NCBI GenBank assembly: GCA_012515885.1
Contig: JAAYXN010000446.1
Location: 1-8,881 of the forward strand
Direction: 5' to 3'
DNA from: Rhodococcus sp. (in: high G+C Gram-positive bacteria)
GTDB taxonomy: Bacteria > Actinomycetota > Actinomycetes > Mycobacteriales > Mycobacteriaceae
Length of the DNA stretch: 8,881 nt
Below, in pieces: positions 1 to 6,854 of the stretch (positions are counted from its first letter, which is position 1; each line of letters begins with the position of its first letter). The notes below the pieces were generated by a model. That model was not told where the DNA came from. It searched no databases and saw nothing but the letters and a program-made list of their open reading frames with translations. A program made the position numbers and the translations under genes.

Positions 1-1291
1 CGGGGGTCTCGGGCATGTCGACGAACGACGTCTCATTCGCGTACTTCGCGGCGGCGATGCCGGCGCGACGACCGAAGACGTTGATGTCGAGCAGCGAGTT
101 GGTGCCGAGTCGGTTGGCGCCGTGCACGGACCCGCAGGCGCACTCGCCGGCGGCGTACAGACCCTTGACGACCTCGTCGTTGTTGCGCAGAACCTCACCG
201 TTGATCTTGGTGGGGATGCCGCCCATGACGTAGTGGCACGTCGGGTAGACCGGTACCGGCTCCTTGACCGGGTCCACACCGAGGTAGGTGCGGGAGAACT
301 CCATGATGTCGGGGAGCTTCTCGTCGAGGACTTCCTCGGGGATGTGCGTGACGTCGATGAGGACGTAGTCCTTGTTGGGGCCAGCGCCGCGGCCTTCAAG
401 TACCTCAAGAACCATCGAGCGGGCGACGATGTCACGCGGCGCGAGGTCCTTAATGGTGGGGGCGTAGCGCTCCATGAAGCGTTCGCCGTCCACGTTACGA
501 AGGATGCCGCCCTCACCGCGGACAGCTTCCGAGATCAGGATGCCGAGGCCAGCGAGGCCTGTCGGGTGGAACTGGTGGAACTCCATGTCCTCAAGGGGCA
601 GGCCCTTGCGGAAGATGATGCCCATGCCGTCACCGGTGAGGGTGTGAGCGTTAGACGTCGTCTTGTACATGCGTCCGGAGCCGCCGGTGGCGAACACGAT
701 GGACTTGGCGTGGAAGACATGGATTTCGCCGGTCGCGAGCTCGTAGGCGATGACGCCGGTAGCAACCGGGCCCTCGTCGGTCTCGCTGATAGCGATGTCG
801 AGAGCGTAGAACTCGTTGAAGAACTCAACGTCGTGCTTGACGCAGTTTTGGTACAGCGTCTGGAGGATCATGTGTCCGGTGCGGTCGGCGGCGTAACACG
901 CGCGGCGAACCGGAGCTTTGCCGTGGTCACGGGTGTGGCCACCGAAGCGACGCTGGTCGATCTTGCCTTCAGGGGTGCGGTTGAACGGCAGGCCCATCTT
1001 TTCCAGATCGAGGACCGCGTCGATAGCTTCCTTGGCCATGATCTCGACGGCGTCCTGGTCAGCGAGGTAGTCGCCGCCCTTGACGGTGTCTAAGGTGTGC
1101 CACTCCCAGTTGTCTTCCTCCACGTTTGCCAGCGCGGCACACATGCCGCCCTGAGCCGCGCCGGTGTGGCTGCGAGTGGGGTAGAGCTTGGTCAGAACCG
1201 CGGTGCGTGCCCGAGGACCAGCCTCGATTGCGGCGCGCATGCCAGCGCCACCGGCGCCCACGATGACCACGTCATAACGATGTTCCTGCAT
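1..1291 (-). CDS. sdhA: Succinate dehydrogenase flavoprotein subunit, 3' end missing at window edge
   Basis: Catalytic subunit of succinate dehydrogenase (complex II), oxidising succinate to fumarate on covalently bound FAD at the cytoplasmic face of the membrane. About 430 of the usual ~585 residues are present. Seen directly: an N-terminal GAGGAG dinucleotide-binding loop at residues 12-17, the SHT motif with His42 (expected covalent FAD attachment), the HPTG substrate motif at 242-245, VRGEGG with Arg258, the catalytic Arg286 in APRDIVARS, and HGANRLGTNSLLD at 390-402. Spacing of H242 and R286 matches E. coli SdhA numbering as I remember it. The start follows an AGGGGAG ribosome-binding site in the 15-nt gap after sdhD. 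No frameshift is visible. It is the third gene of the leftward sdhC-sdhD-sdhA operon; sdhB should follow outside the window. Identity is very secure. Confidence 0.97.
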   Translation of the reverse strand, partial: MQEHRYDVVIVGAGGAGMRAAIEAGPRARTAVLTKLYPTRSHTGAAQGGMCAALANVEEDNWEWHTLDTVKGGDYLADQDAVEIMAKEAIDAVLDLEKMGLPFNRTPEGKIDQRRFGGHTRDHGKAPVRRACYAADRTGHMILQTLYQNCVKHDVEFFNEFYALDIAISETDEGPVATGVIAYELATGEIHVFHAKSIVFATGGSGRMYKTTSNAHTLTGDGMGIIFRKGLPLEDMEFHQFHPTGLAGLGILISEAVRGEGGILRNVDGERFMERYAPTIKDLAPRDIVARSMVLEVLEGRGAGPNKDYVLIDVTHIPEEVLDEKLPDIMEFSRTYLGVDPVKEPVPVYPTCHYVMGGIPTKINGEVLRNNDEVVKGLYAAGECACGSVHGANRLGTNSLLDINVFGRRAGIAAAKYANETSFVDMPETP

Positions 1292-1306
1292 GAAGTCTGT
1301 GCTCCC

Positions 1307-1750
1307 CTAGCTCGCCGTGATGTTGGGGTCGAAGGTGAAGATGACGTACGTGCCGGTGACCATGACCAGGATCATGGAGACGACGAGCAGTACGTTCAGC
1401 CAGAACCGGGTGGAGTCCTTGCGTGAGTAGTCCGCAATGACGGTCCGCAGTCCGTTTCCACCGTGCAGCTGGGCGAGCCAGAGCATCGACAGATCCCAGA
1501 TCTGCCAGAACGGGCTGGCCCAACGGCCAGCAACGAATGCGAAGTTGATGCGGTGCACGCCGTCATCGAGCATCAGCATGATGAACAGGTGGCCCAGGAC
1601 CAGGACGACGAGCGCCAGGCCGGAAAAGCGCATGAACAGCCACGCGTAGAGCTCGAAGTTGCTGCGTGAGCGCATCCGCGGCGTGCGCGGGTTGTCGATC
1701 GCGGCGGGGCGATCGTGGCTCTTTTCGAGGATCTTTGCTTCTTTAGTCAT
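1307..1750 (-). CDS. sdhD: Succinate dehydrogenase hydrophobic membrane anchor subunit
   Basis: One of the two small membrane anchors that hold the SdhAB catalytic dimer and pass electrons to menaquinone. The 147-residue protein has a polar N-terminus of about 30 residues, then three hydrophobic stretches near 38-60, 82-96 and 116-140. The string HGGNGLRTVIADY at 96-108 is diagnostic. His96 and Tyr108 are 12 residues apart, as in E. coli SdhD (heme-ligand His71 and quinone-site Tyr83), so a heme b ligand and a quinone-site tyrosine are inferred. Its ATG overlaps the sdhC stop by one base (TGATG), implying translational coupling, and a GGGG run lies just upstream. Family naming of SdhC versus SdhD varies between databases; the order here follows M. 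tuberculosis. Confidence 0.93.
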   Translation of the reverse strand: MTKEAKILEKSHDRPAAIDNPRTPRMRSRSNFELYAWLFMRFSGLALVVLVLGHLFIMLMLDDGVHRINFAFVAGRWASPFWQIWDLSMLWLAQLHGGNGLRTVIADYSRKDSTRFWLNVLLVVSMILVMVTGTYVIFTFDPNITAS

Positions 1751-2154
1751 CAGTGCCCCGCAAACATGTTGTAGAAGATGCGGCCTGCGCCCGGGATCAT
1801 GAGTGCGAACCAGAGTCCGAGGATGATCCAGAGCATGAGGCGCTGGTACTGGGGGCCCTTGGACCAGAAGTCGACCAGCATGACCCGGATGCCGTTGAGG
1901 GCGTGGTAGAGCACCGCGCCGAGCAGGGCGATCTCCATCAGGCCGACGAGCGGGGTCTTGTAGGTCTCAATAACCTGGTCGTACGTGTCAGGATTGACGC
2001 GGACCAGTGCCGTGTCCAGGACGTGCACGAAGAGGAAGAAGAACGTCAATACGCCTGTGATCCGGTGCAGGACCCAGGACCACATGCCTGGATCGCCCCG
2101 GTAGAGCGACCGTGTGCGCTCCTTCGGTGGAGCGGCTTCAGTCGTGCTAGTCAT
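1750..2154 (-). CDS. sdhC: Succinate dehydrogenase cytochrome b subunit
   Basis: First gene of the sdh operon: membrane anchor and cytochrome b556-type subunit of complex II. Seen: the family signature HRITG at residues 30-34 after a conserved MWSW segment; a second hydrophobic helix ending in YHALNGIR, where His84 matches the heme-ligand histidine of E. coli SdhC; and a third helix near 105-122. The 134-residue length is normal for the family. The reading frame stays open upstream to an ATG at 2226, but the ATG at 2154 is preferred. It has GGAGG 11 nt upstream, and the longer version would add a Cys/Pro/Gly-rich tail not typical of SdhC. Transcription must begin in the divergent control region shared with cdd. 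Confidence 0.93.
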   Translation of the reverse strand: MTSTTEAAPPKERTRSLYRGDPGMWSWVLHRITGVLTFFFLFVHVLDTALVRVNPDTYDQVIETYKTPLVGLMEIALLGAVLYHALNGIRVMLVDFWSKGPQYQRLMLWIILGLWFALMIPGAGRIFYNMFAGH

Positions 2155-2262
2155 CGAGTGCTGTGCCTCCAACGTCTTTGGTGGACGCGTCGCGCCTGCA
2201 CAGCCCCCTAGTAGGTGTTCACACATACTTAGGCTGGGACCCGACGTGATCCTGAACCGACT

Positions 2263-2272
2263 TATCTGAACT
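2263..2272 (+). repeat. First copy of the TATCTGAACT motif
   Basis: An exact 10-bp match to the sequence that enters the palindrome at 2381-2390, 118 bp further right. A shorter TGAAC also occurs at 2253-2257. This copy lies on the sdhC-proximal side and lacks the second palindrome arm, so it would be a half-site if the motif binds a regulator. The repetition is seen; the regulatory role is inferred. Confidence 0.4.
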
Positions 2273-2282
2273 CTAAACCCAT

Positions 2283-2305
2283 CCGAATGGTGGGAACTAA
2301 TTCGG
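2283..2305. promoter_or_regulatory. Dyad CCGAAT-N11-ATTCGG
   Basis: Perfect 6-bp inverted arms at 2283-2288 and 2300-2305, separated by 11 bases, in the middle of the divergent control region. Symmetry of this kind fits a dimeric regulator site for sdh, cdd or both. It is too AT-rich and lacks a T-run for a convincing terminator. Function is inferred only from symmetry and position. Confidence 0.35.
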
Positions 2306-2337
2306 TTGTCGATTCGTACATCACGATTAGGCCGTAG

Positions 2338-2356
2338 TTAGGTTTGCCTTTCCAAC
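2338..2356. promoter_or_regulatory. Weak IdeR/DtxR-like iron box
   Basis: The 19 bases TTAGGTTTGCCTTTCCAAC agree with the classic iron-box consensus TTAGGTTAGGCTAACCTAA at 13 of 19 positions by my count. The left half is intact (TTAGGTT) and the right half is poor. Iron-dependent control of the iron-rich Sdh complex is plausible in actinobacteria, but this match is marginal and could be chance. Confidence 0.2.
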
Positions 2357-2384
2357 CTGGTGAAGAGGGTAAAAGGTCGGTATC

Positions 2385-2396
2385 TGAACTAGTTCA
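2385..2396. promoter_or_regulatory. Perfect palindrome TGAACTAGTTCA ahead of cdd
   Basis: A perfect 12-bp palindrome whose right end lies 24 bp before the chosen cdd start. Its left half plus four upstream bases repeats at 2263-2272. Position near the probable transcription start suggests an operator for the nucleoside salvage operon. The cognate regulator is not in the window and is unknown. Confidence 0.45.
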
Positions 2397-2420
2397 TAGG
2401 TCATGGCAGGATGGGGAACT

Positions 2421-2825
2421 ATGGTGTCGATTGACTGGAAAGTGTTGCGCCGCAACGCAGCTGATGCAATGGCGTACGCCTACGCACCCTATTCGGGATA
2501 CCCAGTAGGTGCTGCAGCTCTCACCGACGATGGTCGAATTGTGAGCGGATGCAATGTGGAAAATGTCTCATACGGTTTGAGCCAATGTGCCGAATGCGTA
2601 CTCGTCGGTAACTTTGTTTCTTCCGGTGGCGGCCGACTTGTTGCACTCTCTTGTTGTGACGGTAATGGAGCCGTTCTCATGCCCTGCGGCCGCTGCCGCC
2701 AGGTTCTTCTTGAACACGGTGGTGCCACGCTCCTGATCGACCACCCTGATGAGCCCCGGACACTACGGCAGCTACTTCCCGACGCTTTTGGCCCCGACCA
2801 GGCAGAAGGGCTTCGCCATGCATGA
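2421..2825 (+). CDS. cdd: Cytidine deaminase
   Basis: Zinc enzyme of pyrimidine salvage that hydrolytically deaminates cytidine and deoxycytidine to uridine and deoxyuridine in the cytoplasm. The 134-residue length fits the short tetrameric class. Seen: the substrate-binding CNVENVSYG motif at 44-52, the active-site CAE at 56-58 (Cys56 zinc ligand, Glu58 proton shuttle), and PCGRC at 88-92 giving Cys89 and Cys92 as the other zinc ligands. All-cysteine ligation is typical of this class. An in-frame ATG at 2403 exists, but the start at 2421 is chosen: AGGA at 2408-2411 is 9 nt upstream, and the resulting N-terminus (MVSIDWKVLRR) aligns with the remembered M. tuberculosis protein Rv3315c. It overlaps deoA by 8 nt and heads the salvage operon. 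Some stretches look less GC-rich than deoA. Confidence 0.95.
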   Translation: MVSIDWKVLRRNAADAMAYAYAPYSGYPVGAAALTDDGRIVSGCNVENVSYGLSQCAECVLVGNFVSSGGGRLVALSCCDGNGAVLMPCGRCRQVLLEHGGATLLIDHPDEPRTLRQLLPDAFGPDQAEGLRHA

Positions 2826-4101
2826 TGCAGTGTCGATTATTACGGCAAAACGTAGCGGCCAGGAGCTGTCCGGCAGCGAGATCGACTGGGTCATCGAGGC
2901 CTTTACCCACGGAATTGTTGCTGATGAGCAGATGGCGGCGCTGGCGATGGCCATCTATTTCCAGGGAATGTCGAGCGCGGAAGTTGCCCGCTGGACTGCC
3001 GCAATGACCCAGTCGGGTTCACGGATGGACTTCAGTTGGCTCGGCCGCCCCACGGTCGACAAGCACTCCACTGGCGGGGTGGGCGACAAAATCACCCTGC
3101 CGCTGGCCCCGCTTGTCGCCGCATGCGGAGCGGCCGTGCCGCAGCTTTCCGGTCGCGGCCTCGGCCACACCGGCGGCACCCTCGACAAACTTGAGGCGAT
3201 ACCCGGGTGGCGCGCGGACCTCTCAGGCGAAGAAATCGCCAACATTCTGTCCAACCCGCAGGTGGGGGCCGTTGTGTGTGCCGCTGGCCCGGACCTGGCT
3301 CCCGCAGATCGGAAACTGTATGCCCTGCGAGACGTCACCGGCACCGTCGAATCCATACCGCTCATCGCCAGCTCGATCATGAGCAAAAAGATCGCGGAAG
3401 GCACCGACGCACTGGTTCTCGACGTCAAAGTGGGCCGCGGTGCGTTCATGAAGGACCTCGCCTCGGCCCGCGAACTCGCTCGCACCATGGTCGAGTTAGG
3501 CGCCGATGCGGGTGTGCGCACGGTTGCGCTGCTGACAGCCATGGACGCCCCGCTGGGCCGGACCGCTGGAAACGCGCTTGAAGTGCGTGAAGCAATCGAC
3601 GTCCTGGCTGGAGGTGGCCCGTCTGATGTTGTCGAACTGACGGTGACGCTGGCGCGCGAGATGCTGACGGCAGCGGGAATCGACGGTGTCGATCCTGCGG
3701 ACCGCTTGCGGGACGGGTCGGCGATGGACCGGTGGCGCGCGATGATTGCCGCGCAGGGCGGCGATCCGCTGGGCCCGCTACCGGTCGCTCGGCATACCGA
3801 TGTGGTGCTCGCCGAGTTTGATGGCGTTATTACCGACATCGACGCGTACGAGGTGGGTATCGCGGCGTGGCGCCTCGGCGCTGGACGCGCACGCCAAGGT
3901 GAAGCTGTGCAGGCGGGTGCCGGTGTCGAATGGCACGTCGGAGTGGGTGAGCACGTCAGCATCGGCACCCCACTGGCCACACTCCACACCGATACCCCTG
4001 ACAAGCTGCCTGCCGCACGGGCGGCGGTAGAGCGTGCGTTCACCGGATCGTTAGAAGCTGTTTCGCCGCGACAGGACGTGGTGATCGAGCGGATCGGCTG
4101 A
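2818..4101 (+). CDS. deoA: Thymidine phosphorylase
   Basis: Cleaves thymidine (and probably deoxyuridine) with phosphate to the free base and 2-deoxyribose 1-phosphate, acting directly downstream of cytidine deaminase. The 427 residues fit the nucleoside phosphorylase family. Seen: KHSTGGVGDK at 82-91 (phosphate loop), the family signature SGRGLGHTGGTLDKLE at 111-126, and the pyrimidine-contact residues Arg171, Ser186 and Lys190 within the conserved block from YALRDVTGTVES to SSIMSKK. These fall at the same numbers as in E. coli. The start at 2818 has AGAAGGG 7 nt upstream and overlaps the end of cdd, implying coupling. The frame is open further upstream to 2749, but that would overlap cdd by 77 nt and add residues unlike the family. 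Pyrimidine nucleoside phosphorylase with broader specificity cannot be excluded from sequence alone. Confidence 0.95.
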   Translation: MHDAVSIITAKRSGQELSGSEIDWVIEAFTHGIVADEQMAALAMAIYFQGMSSAEVARWTAAMTQSGSRMDFSWLGRPTVDKHSTGGVGDKITLPLAPLVAACGAAVPQLSGRGLGHTGGTLDKLEAIPGWRADLSGEEIANILSNPQVGAVVCAAGPDLAPADRKLYALRDVTGTVESIPLIASSIMSKKIAEGTDALVLDVKVGRGAFMKDLASARELARTMVELGADAGVRTVALLTAMDAPLGRTAGNALEVREAIDVLAGGGPSDVVELTVTLAREMLTAAGIDGVDPADRLRDGSAMDRWRAMIAAQGGDPLGPLPVARHTDVVLAEFDGVITDIDAYEVGIAAWRLGAGRARQGEAVQAGAGVEWHVGVGEHVSIGTPLATLHTDTPDKLPAARAAVERAFTGSLEAVSPRQDVVIERIG

Positions 4102-4122
4102 CCGCGGGGTTACCGTCGCTTC

Positions 4123-5235
4123 ATGACAGGTCCAGCGAACACGGCCCCCGCCGTCACCCCCAGCCTGACAGAACTGCGGCAGGCCCCTAAAGCGCTGCTG
4201 CATGACCATCTTGATGGCGGACTGCGTCCGTCCACGATCCTCGAACTTGCGGACGATAGCGGCTACCGCGATCTACCCGGCGGCGACGCGGTGGAATTGG
4301 GGCAGTGGTTCCGAACCGCTGCTGATAGCGGTTCGCTAGAGCGTTATTTGGAGACGTTTGCGCACACGGTCGCGGTGATGCAAACGCCTGCGGCGTTAGA
4401 ACGTGTGGCGCGTGAATGCGTTCTCGATTTGGCGGACGACGGCGTCGTCTATGCCGAGGTGCGCTTCGCTCCCGAACAGCATTTGGAGGGCGGACTCGAT
4501 CTGGATCAGGTTGTTGAGCATGTCCTGGAGGGTGTGCGCAGCGGCGAACAGGAGGCCCGCGAACGGGGCCGGACGATCCGGGTGGGTGTGTTGTTGACGG
4601 CGATGCGTCATGCTGCACGTTCGCGTGAGATCGCGGAGCTAACGGTGCGTTTTCGCGACCGCGGTGTTGTCGGCTTCGATATTGCGGGTGCGGAGGCTGG
4701 CAATCCGCCGAGTCGGCACCTCGATGCGTTCGAGTACATGCGGGATGAGAATGCGCACTTCACCATTCATGCGGGTGAGGCGTTCGGGTTGCCGTCGATT
4801 CATGAGGCGATCGCGTTTTGTGGCACGGACCGGTTGGGGCATGGGGTGCGGATCGCGGACGACATTGATGTCGATGCGGACGGCGCGGCCCATCTGGGTT
4901 TGTTGGCGAACTATGTGCGGGATAAGCGGATTCCGTTGGAGCTATGCCCGAGTTCGAATGTGCAGACCGGTGCGGTGGCGACGTTGGAGCAGCATCCGTT
5001 TGATTTGCTGGCTCGTTTGAAGTTCCGGGTGACGGTCAATACCGATAACCGGTTGATGGGCGATACGTCGATGAGTCTGGAGATGCATCGCCTGGCGGAA
5101 ACGTTCGGCTATGGCTGGTCTGACCTGGAGCGTTTCACCATCAACGCGATGAAGTCAGCGTTCCTACCGTTCGATGAACGTCTCGCGATCATCGACGACA
5201 TCATCAAACCCGGCTATGCCGTTTTGATCGGGTGA
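4123..5235 (+). CDS. add: Adenosine deaminase
   Basis: Metal-dependent amidohydrolase converting adenosine and deoxyadenosine to inosine and deoxyinosine in purine salvage. The 370 residues fit the family. Seen: HDHLDGG at 27-33 giving metal ligands His27 and His29, the HAGE motif at 216-219 (His216 ligand, Glu219 catalytic), GHG with His240, and the late metal ligand Asp308 in VNTDNR. The residue after Asp308 is Asn where mouse and E. coli enzymes have a second Asp; from memory, mycobacterial Add has the same NTDN, so this is a lineage feature. It is the third gene of the salvage operon, 21 nt after deoA, with only a weak GCGGGG before the ATG. Its end faces the end of the next gene at a distance of 9 nt. 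Confidence 0.96.
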   Translation: MTGPANTAPAVTPSLTELRQAPKALLHDHLDGGLRPSTILELADDSGYRDLPGGDAVELGQWFRTAADSGSLERYLETFAHTVAVMQTPAALERVARECVLDLADDGVVYAEVRFAPEQHLEGGLDLDQVVEHVLEGVRSGEQEARERGRTIRVGVLLTAMRHAARSREIAELTVRFRDRGVVGFDIAGAEAGNPPSRHLDAFEYMRDENAHFTIHAGEAFGLPSIHEAIAFCGTDRLGHGVRIADDIDVDADGAAHLGLLANYVRDKRIPLELCPSSNVQTGAVATLEQHPFDLLARLKFRVTVNTDNRLMGDTSMSLEMHRLAETFGYGWSDLERFTINAMKSAFLPFDERLAIIDDIIKPGYAVLIG

Positions 5236-5244
5236 CCGGCCAAC

Positions 5245-6489
5245 TCACTCGCCCTCAACGAGGCGGGCTTCGAAATCGCGTTCCAACTCGCGCCAAGACT
5301 CGGCTTCCGCGTCATACGGCGGATTGGGGGCAAGACGGGTTGGGTCCGGCTCCAGCAAAAACGACACATACCAGCCCAGGGGAGTGGACGGCGCAAGCGC
5401 TGTCTCCACAATGTCCTCACCAGCATAGTCAGCGGCATCTGAGAACACCTCAACCGCCAGATCCAGCTGATCCGGATCAACAGCAGTGGGACCGTCCGCC
5501 AAATCGTCCGCCAAACCAGTCAGCACATAGACGTTCTCGTCAGTGACTTCCACATCCAGCGAGCCGTCGACAGCGGCGATCTGAATCTGCTCGTACGTGC
5601 TGAACTTCGCCAAATCATGCTCATGGTTATCGGCGAGGTACCTGGCTAGGGCCCGCTCCGACGTGAACACGGTGATCGCGGGGGCGCGACCGAGGAAGAT
5701 CGCGTCGTCACCGAGATAGCAGCGCAGAGTAAAGAACGTGCCGCGCGACGTCACGATCTTGATGGGGTCAACCCCCACCTCCGTCCAAAACGAATCATCG
5801 ATCTCATCGTCATCGCTGCCGAGATGCAGCGGCACGAACTCGTCGTCGTCATCCGCGTCGGTCGCATCGTCGACCTCGACGGTGTTCTCGTCCGCGGCAA
5901 CGATTTCTGCTTCCGCGACAGCAAGCGCGTCAGCATCCACCTTCGGGGAGCTGACCACATCATCAACAGCGTCGAGGACATCATCCCAACCCTCAGCGAT
6001 GACGGTGCCGATCTGATCCCACAGCTCTTCACCTGGACGGCCAACAAATGCTTCTTCGCCCGAAGCGAGGGCGTCAAGTACCGGGTTCTTATCGAAGAAG
6101 TCGATGACGGCGTCCAGCTCGCACACCTCGCCGATGTTGCGCACCATCGCGAGCGTCGACTCCAACTCACTGATGACGAGGCTTTCCGGATCGCCAGCAG
6201 CGATCTCCGGCACACCGATGAGGTCGAACTGGAACGTCTCATCGGGTTCCAGTTCGACGGCGGAGAGCTTGACGATCGTCGCCCACGCGGGATGGTCGAC
6301 TAGATCGTTGTCGGTGTTGACCCGCACAAACGCGGCGAGTTCCGCTACCGAGGCAAACGCGTAGAGGTCTTCCTCATGCCCGAGGAAGGCCTCCCACTCG
6401 TCGTCGCCTTCACGCCACCGCGGCGCCCACAAAGTGAACAGGTCGCCGTCGGTGAGTCCGAGCTCGATCGGGACGATGTCTCCAGCCAT
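5245..6489 (-). CDS. Conserved acidic protein of the Rv3311 type, function unknown
   Basis: A 414-residue, strongly acidic, soluble protein without signal peptide or membrane segment. From memory its N-terminus (MAGD-VPI..., then TLWAPRW-, DEWEAFLG and NDLVDHPAW) matches M. tuberculosis Rv3311, which likewise converges on add; homologues are sometimes labelled 'primosomal protein' without clear basis. Seen: two related modules, residues 17-97 and 252-330, each running FTL, a hydrophobic xFLG turn, F-S-x(3)-L, N-x-DL, and a hydrophobic G-(V/L)-x(2)-(I/L)A end. They are joined by a helical middle and an acidic linker near 205-233 (runs of Asp). The start at 6489 follows a good promoter but has no strong ribosome-binding site. 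Convergence on add without a terminator-sized gap is notable. No enzymatic motif is recognised. Confidence 0.88.
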   Translation of the reverse strand: MAGDIVPIELGLTDGDLFTLWAPRWREGDDEWEAFLGHEEDLYAFASVAELAAFVRVNTDNDLVDHPAWATIVKLSAVELEPDETFQFDLIGVPEIAAGDPESLVISELESTLAMVRNIGEVCELDAVIDFFDKNPVLDALASGEEAFVGRPGEELWDQIGTVIAEGWDDVLDAVDDVVSSPKVDADALAVAEAEIVAADENTVEVDDATDADDDDEFVPLHLGSDDDEIDDSFWTEVGVDPIKIVTSRGTFFTLRCYLGDDAIFLGRAPAITVFTSERALARYLADNHEHDLAKFSTYEQIQIAAVDGSLDVEVTDENVYVLTGLADDLADGPTAVDPDQLDLAVEVFSDAADYAGEDIVETALAPSTPLGWYVSFLLEPDPTRLAPNPPYDAEAESWRELERDFEARLVEGE

Positions 6490-6519
6490 GAACGAAAGCC
6501 TATCGACACTGAGACGAAA

Positions 6520-6549
6520 GTTATAGCCGGGACGGAAGTTGCCGGTCAG
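6520..6549 (-). promoter_or_regulatory. Housekeeping-type promoter for the Rv3311-like gene
   Basis: On the minus strand CTGACC (6549-6544) and TATAAC (6525-6520) are separated by 18 bases, matching the -35 TTGACA (4/6) and -10 TATAAT (5/6) pattern. Transcription would begin near 6513, about 24 nt before the ATG at 6489. The -35 overlaps the stop codon of the upstream YbaB-like gene, so the acidic-protein gene can be expressed separately from the secretion cluster. Confidence 0.55.
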
Positions 6550-6854
6550 GGCTTTTCTAGCCCCTCCTGCAACTGGGAAAGTAGCGCTGCGCGCTGCGTG
6601 GTGGCGTTCAACGATGCCTGGTTGGCGGTGGCGATGATCAGCGCCGAGACTGTCCGGGCATCAGAGTTTGCGATCGAATCGTCGATCCACAAGCCCGTCA
6701 ACGTGCCCATGCCGTCCACTTCGGCGGTGACGATGTCATCGTCGTCGGTTGCCCGCGCGCGGATACGTGCGATGGCGCCTTGGATGTCCTCGACGAGGCC
6801 AACCTTGTCCATCACGCCGTTGACGATTGCATTGAGTTCGTGTTCGTTGCTCAT
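6546..6854 (-). CDS. YbaB/EbfC-like (EspL-like) small protein
   Basis: A 102-residue cytoplasmic-looking protein with the YbaB/EbfC pattern: a polar helix at about 1-35, a beta hairpin with VTAEVDGMGTLTGLWID at 42-58, and a long helix at about 65-97 rich in alanine. YbaB proteins bind nucleoid DNA. In mycobacterial ESX-1 loci the related EspL (Rv3880c) supports secretion-associated proteins instead, and the position in an Esp-like cluster favours that role here. Assignment is by pattern, not by alignment. It is the last gene of the cluster; its ATG overlaps the preceding stop by 4 nt (ATGA), so the two products are probably made in step. Confidence 0.7.
   Translation of the reverse strand: MSNEHELNAIVNGVMDKVGLVEDIQGAIARIRARATDDDDIVTAEVDGMGTLTGLWIDDSIANSDARTVSALIIATANQASLNATTQRAALLSQLQEGLEKP

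Larger units (their letters stand above)
2155..2420. promoter_or_regulatory. Divergent control region between sdhC and cdd
   Basis: This 266-bp non-coding gap must carry the promoters of both the leftward sdh operon and the rightward cdd-deoA-add operon. It is visibly more AT-rich than the flanking genes, especially 2220-2400. It contains a dyad at 2283-2305, a 10-bp motif (TATCTGAACT) present at 2263-2272 and again at 2381-2390, a perfect 12-bp palindrome at 2385-2396, and a degenerate iron-box-like sequence at 2338-2356. I could not assign convincing -35/-10 pairs on either strand; TATCTG at 2381 and GATAAG on the minus strand near 2262-2267 are only weak -10 candidates. Confidence 0.7.

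Noticed and set aside
122..1093. 323-residue open frame on the plus strand
   Set aside because: Lies wholly antisense to sdhA, whose frame carries all the flavoprotein motifs; the opposite-strand product is repetitive in Val/Asp/Ala/Glu as expected of a GC-rich shadow frame.
2208..2223. Possible CRP/GlxR site around GTGTTCACAC
   Set aside because: Only the TCACA half fits; the partner half TGTGA at the correct spacing is absent.
2155..2226. Extended sdhC N-terminus starting at 2226
   Set aside because: The Cys/Gly/Pro-rich extension is unlike SdhC, and GGAGG is placed for the ATG at 2154.
2403..2420. Upstream ATG for cdd adding six residues
   Set aside because: AGGA at 2408-2411 is spaced for the ATG at 2421, and the shorter N-terminus matches the family.
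2955..4043. 362-residue open frame on the minus strand
   Set aside because: Antisense to deoA, rich in Ser/Ala/Pro/Arg with no recognisable motif; a shadow of high third-position GC.
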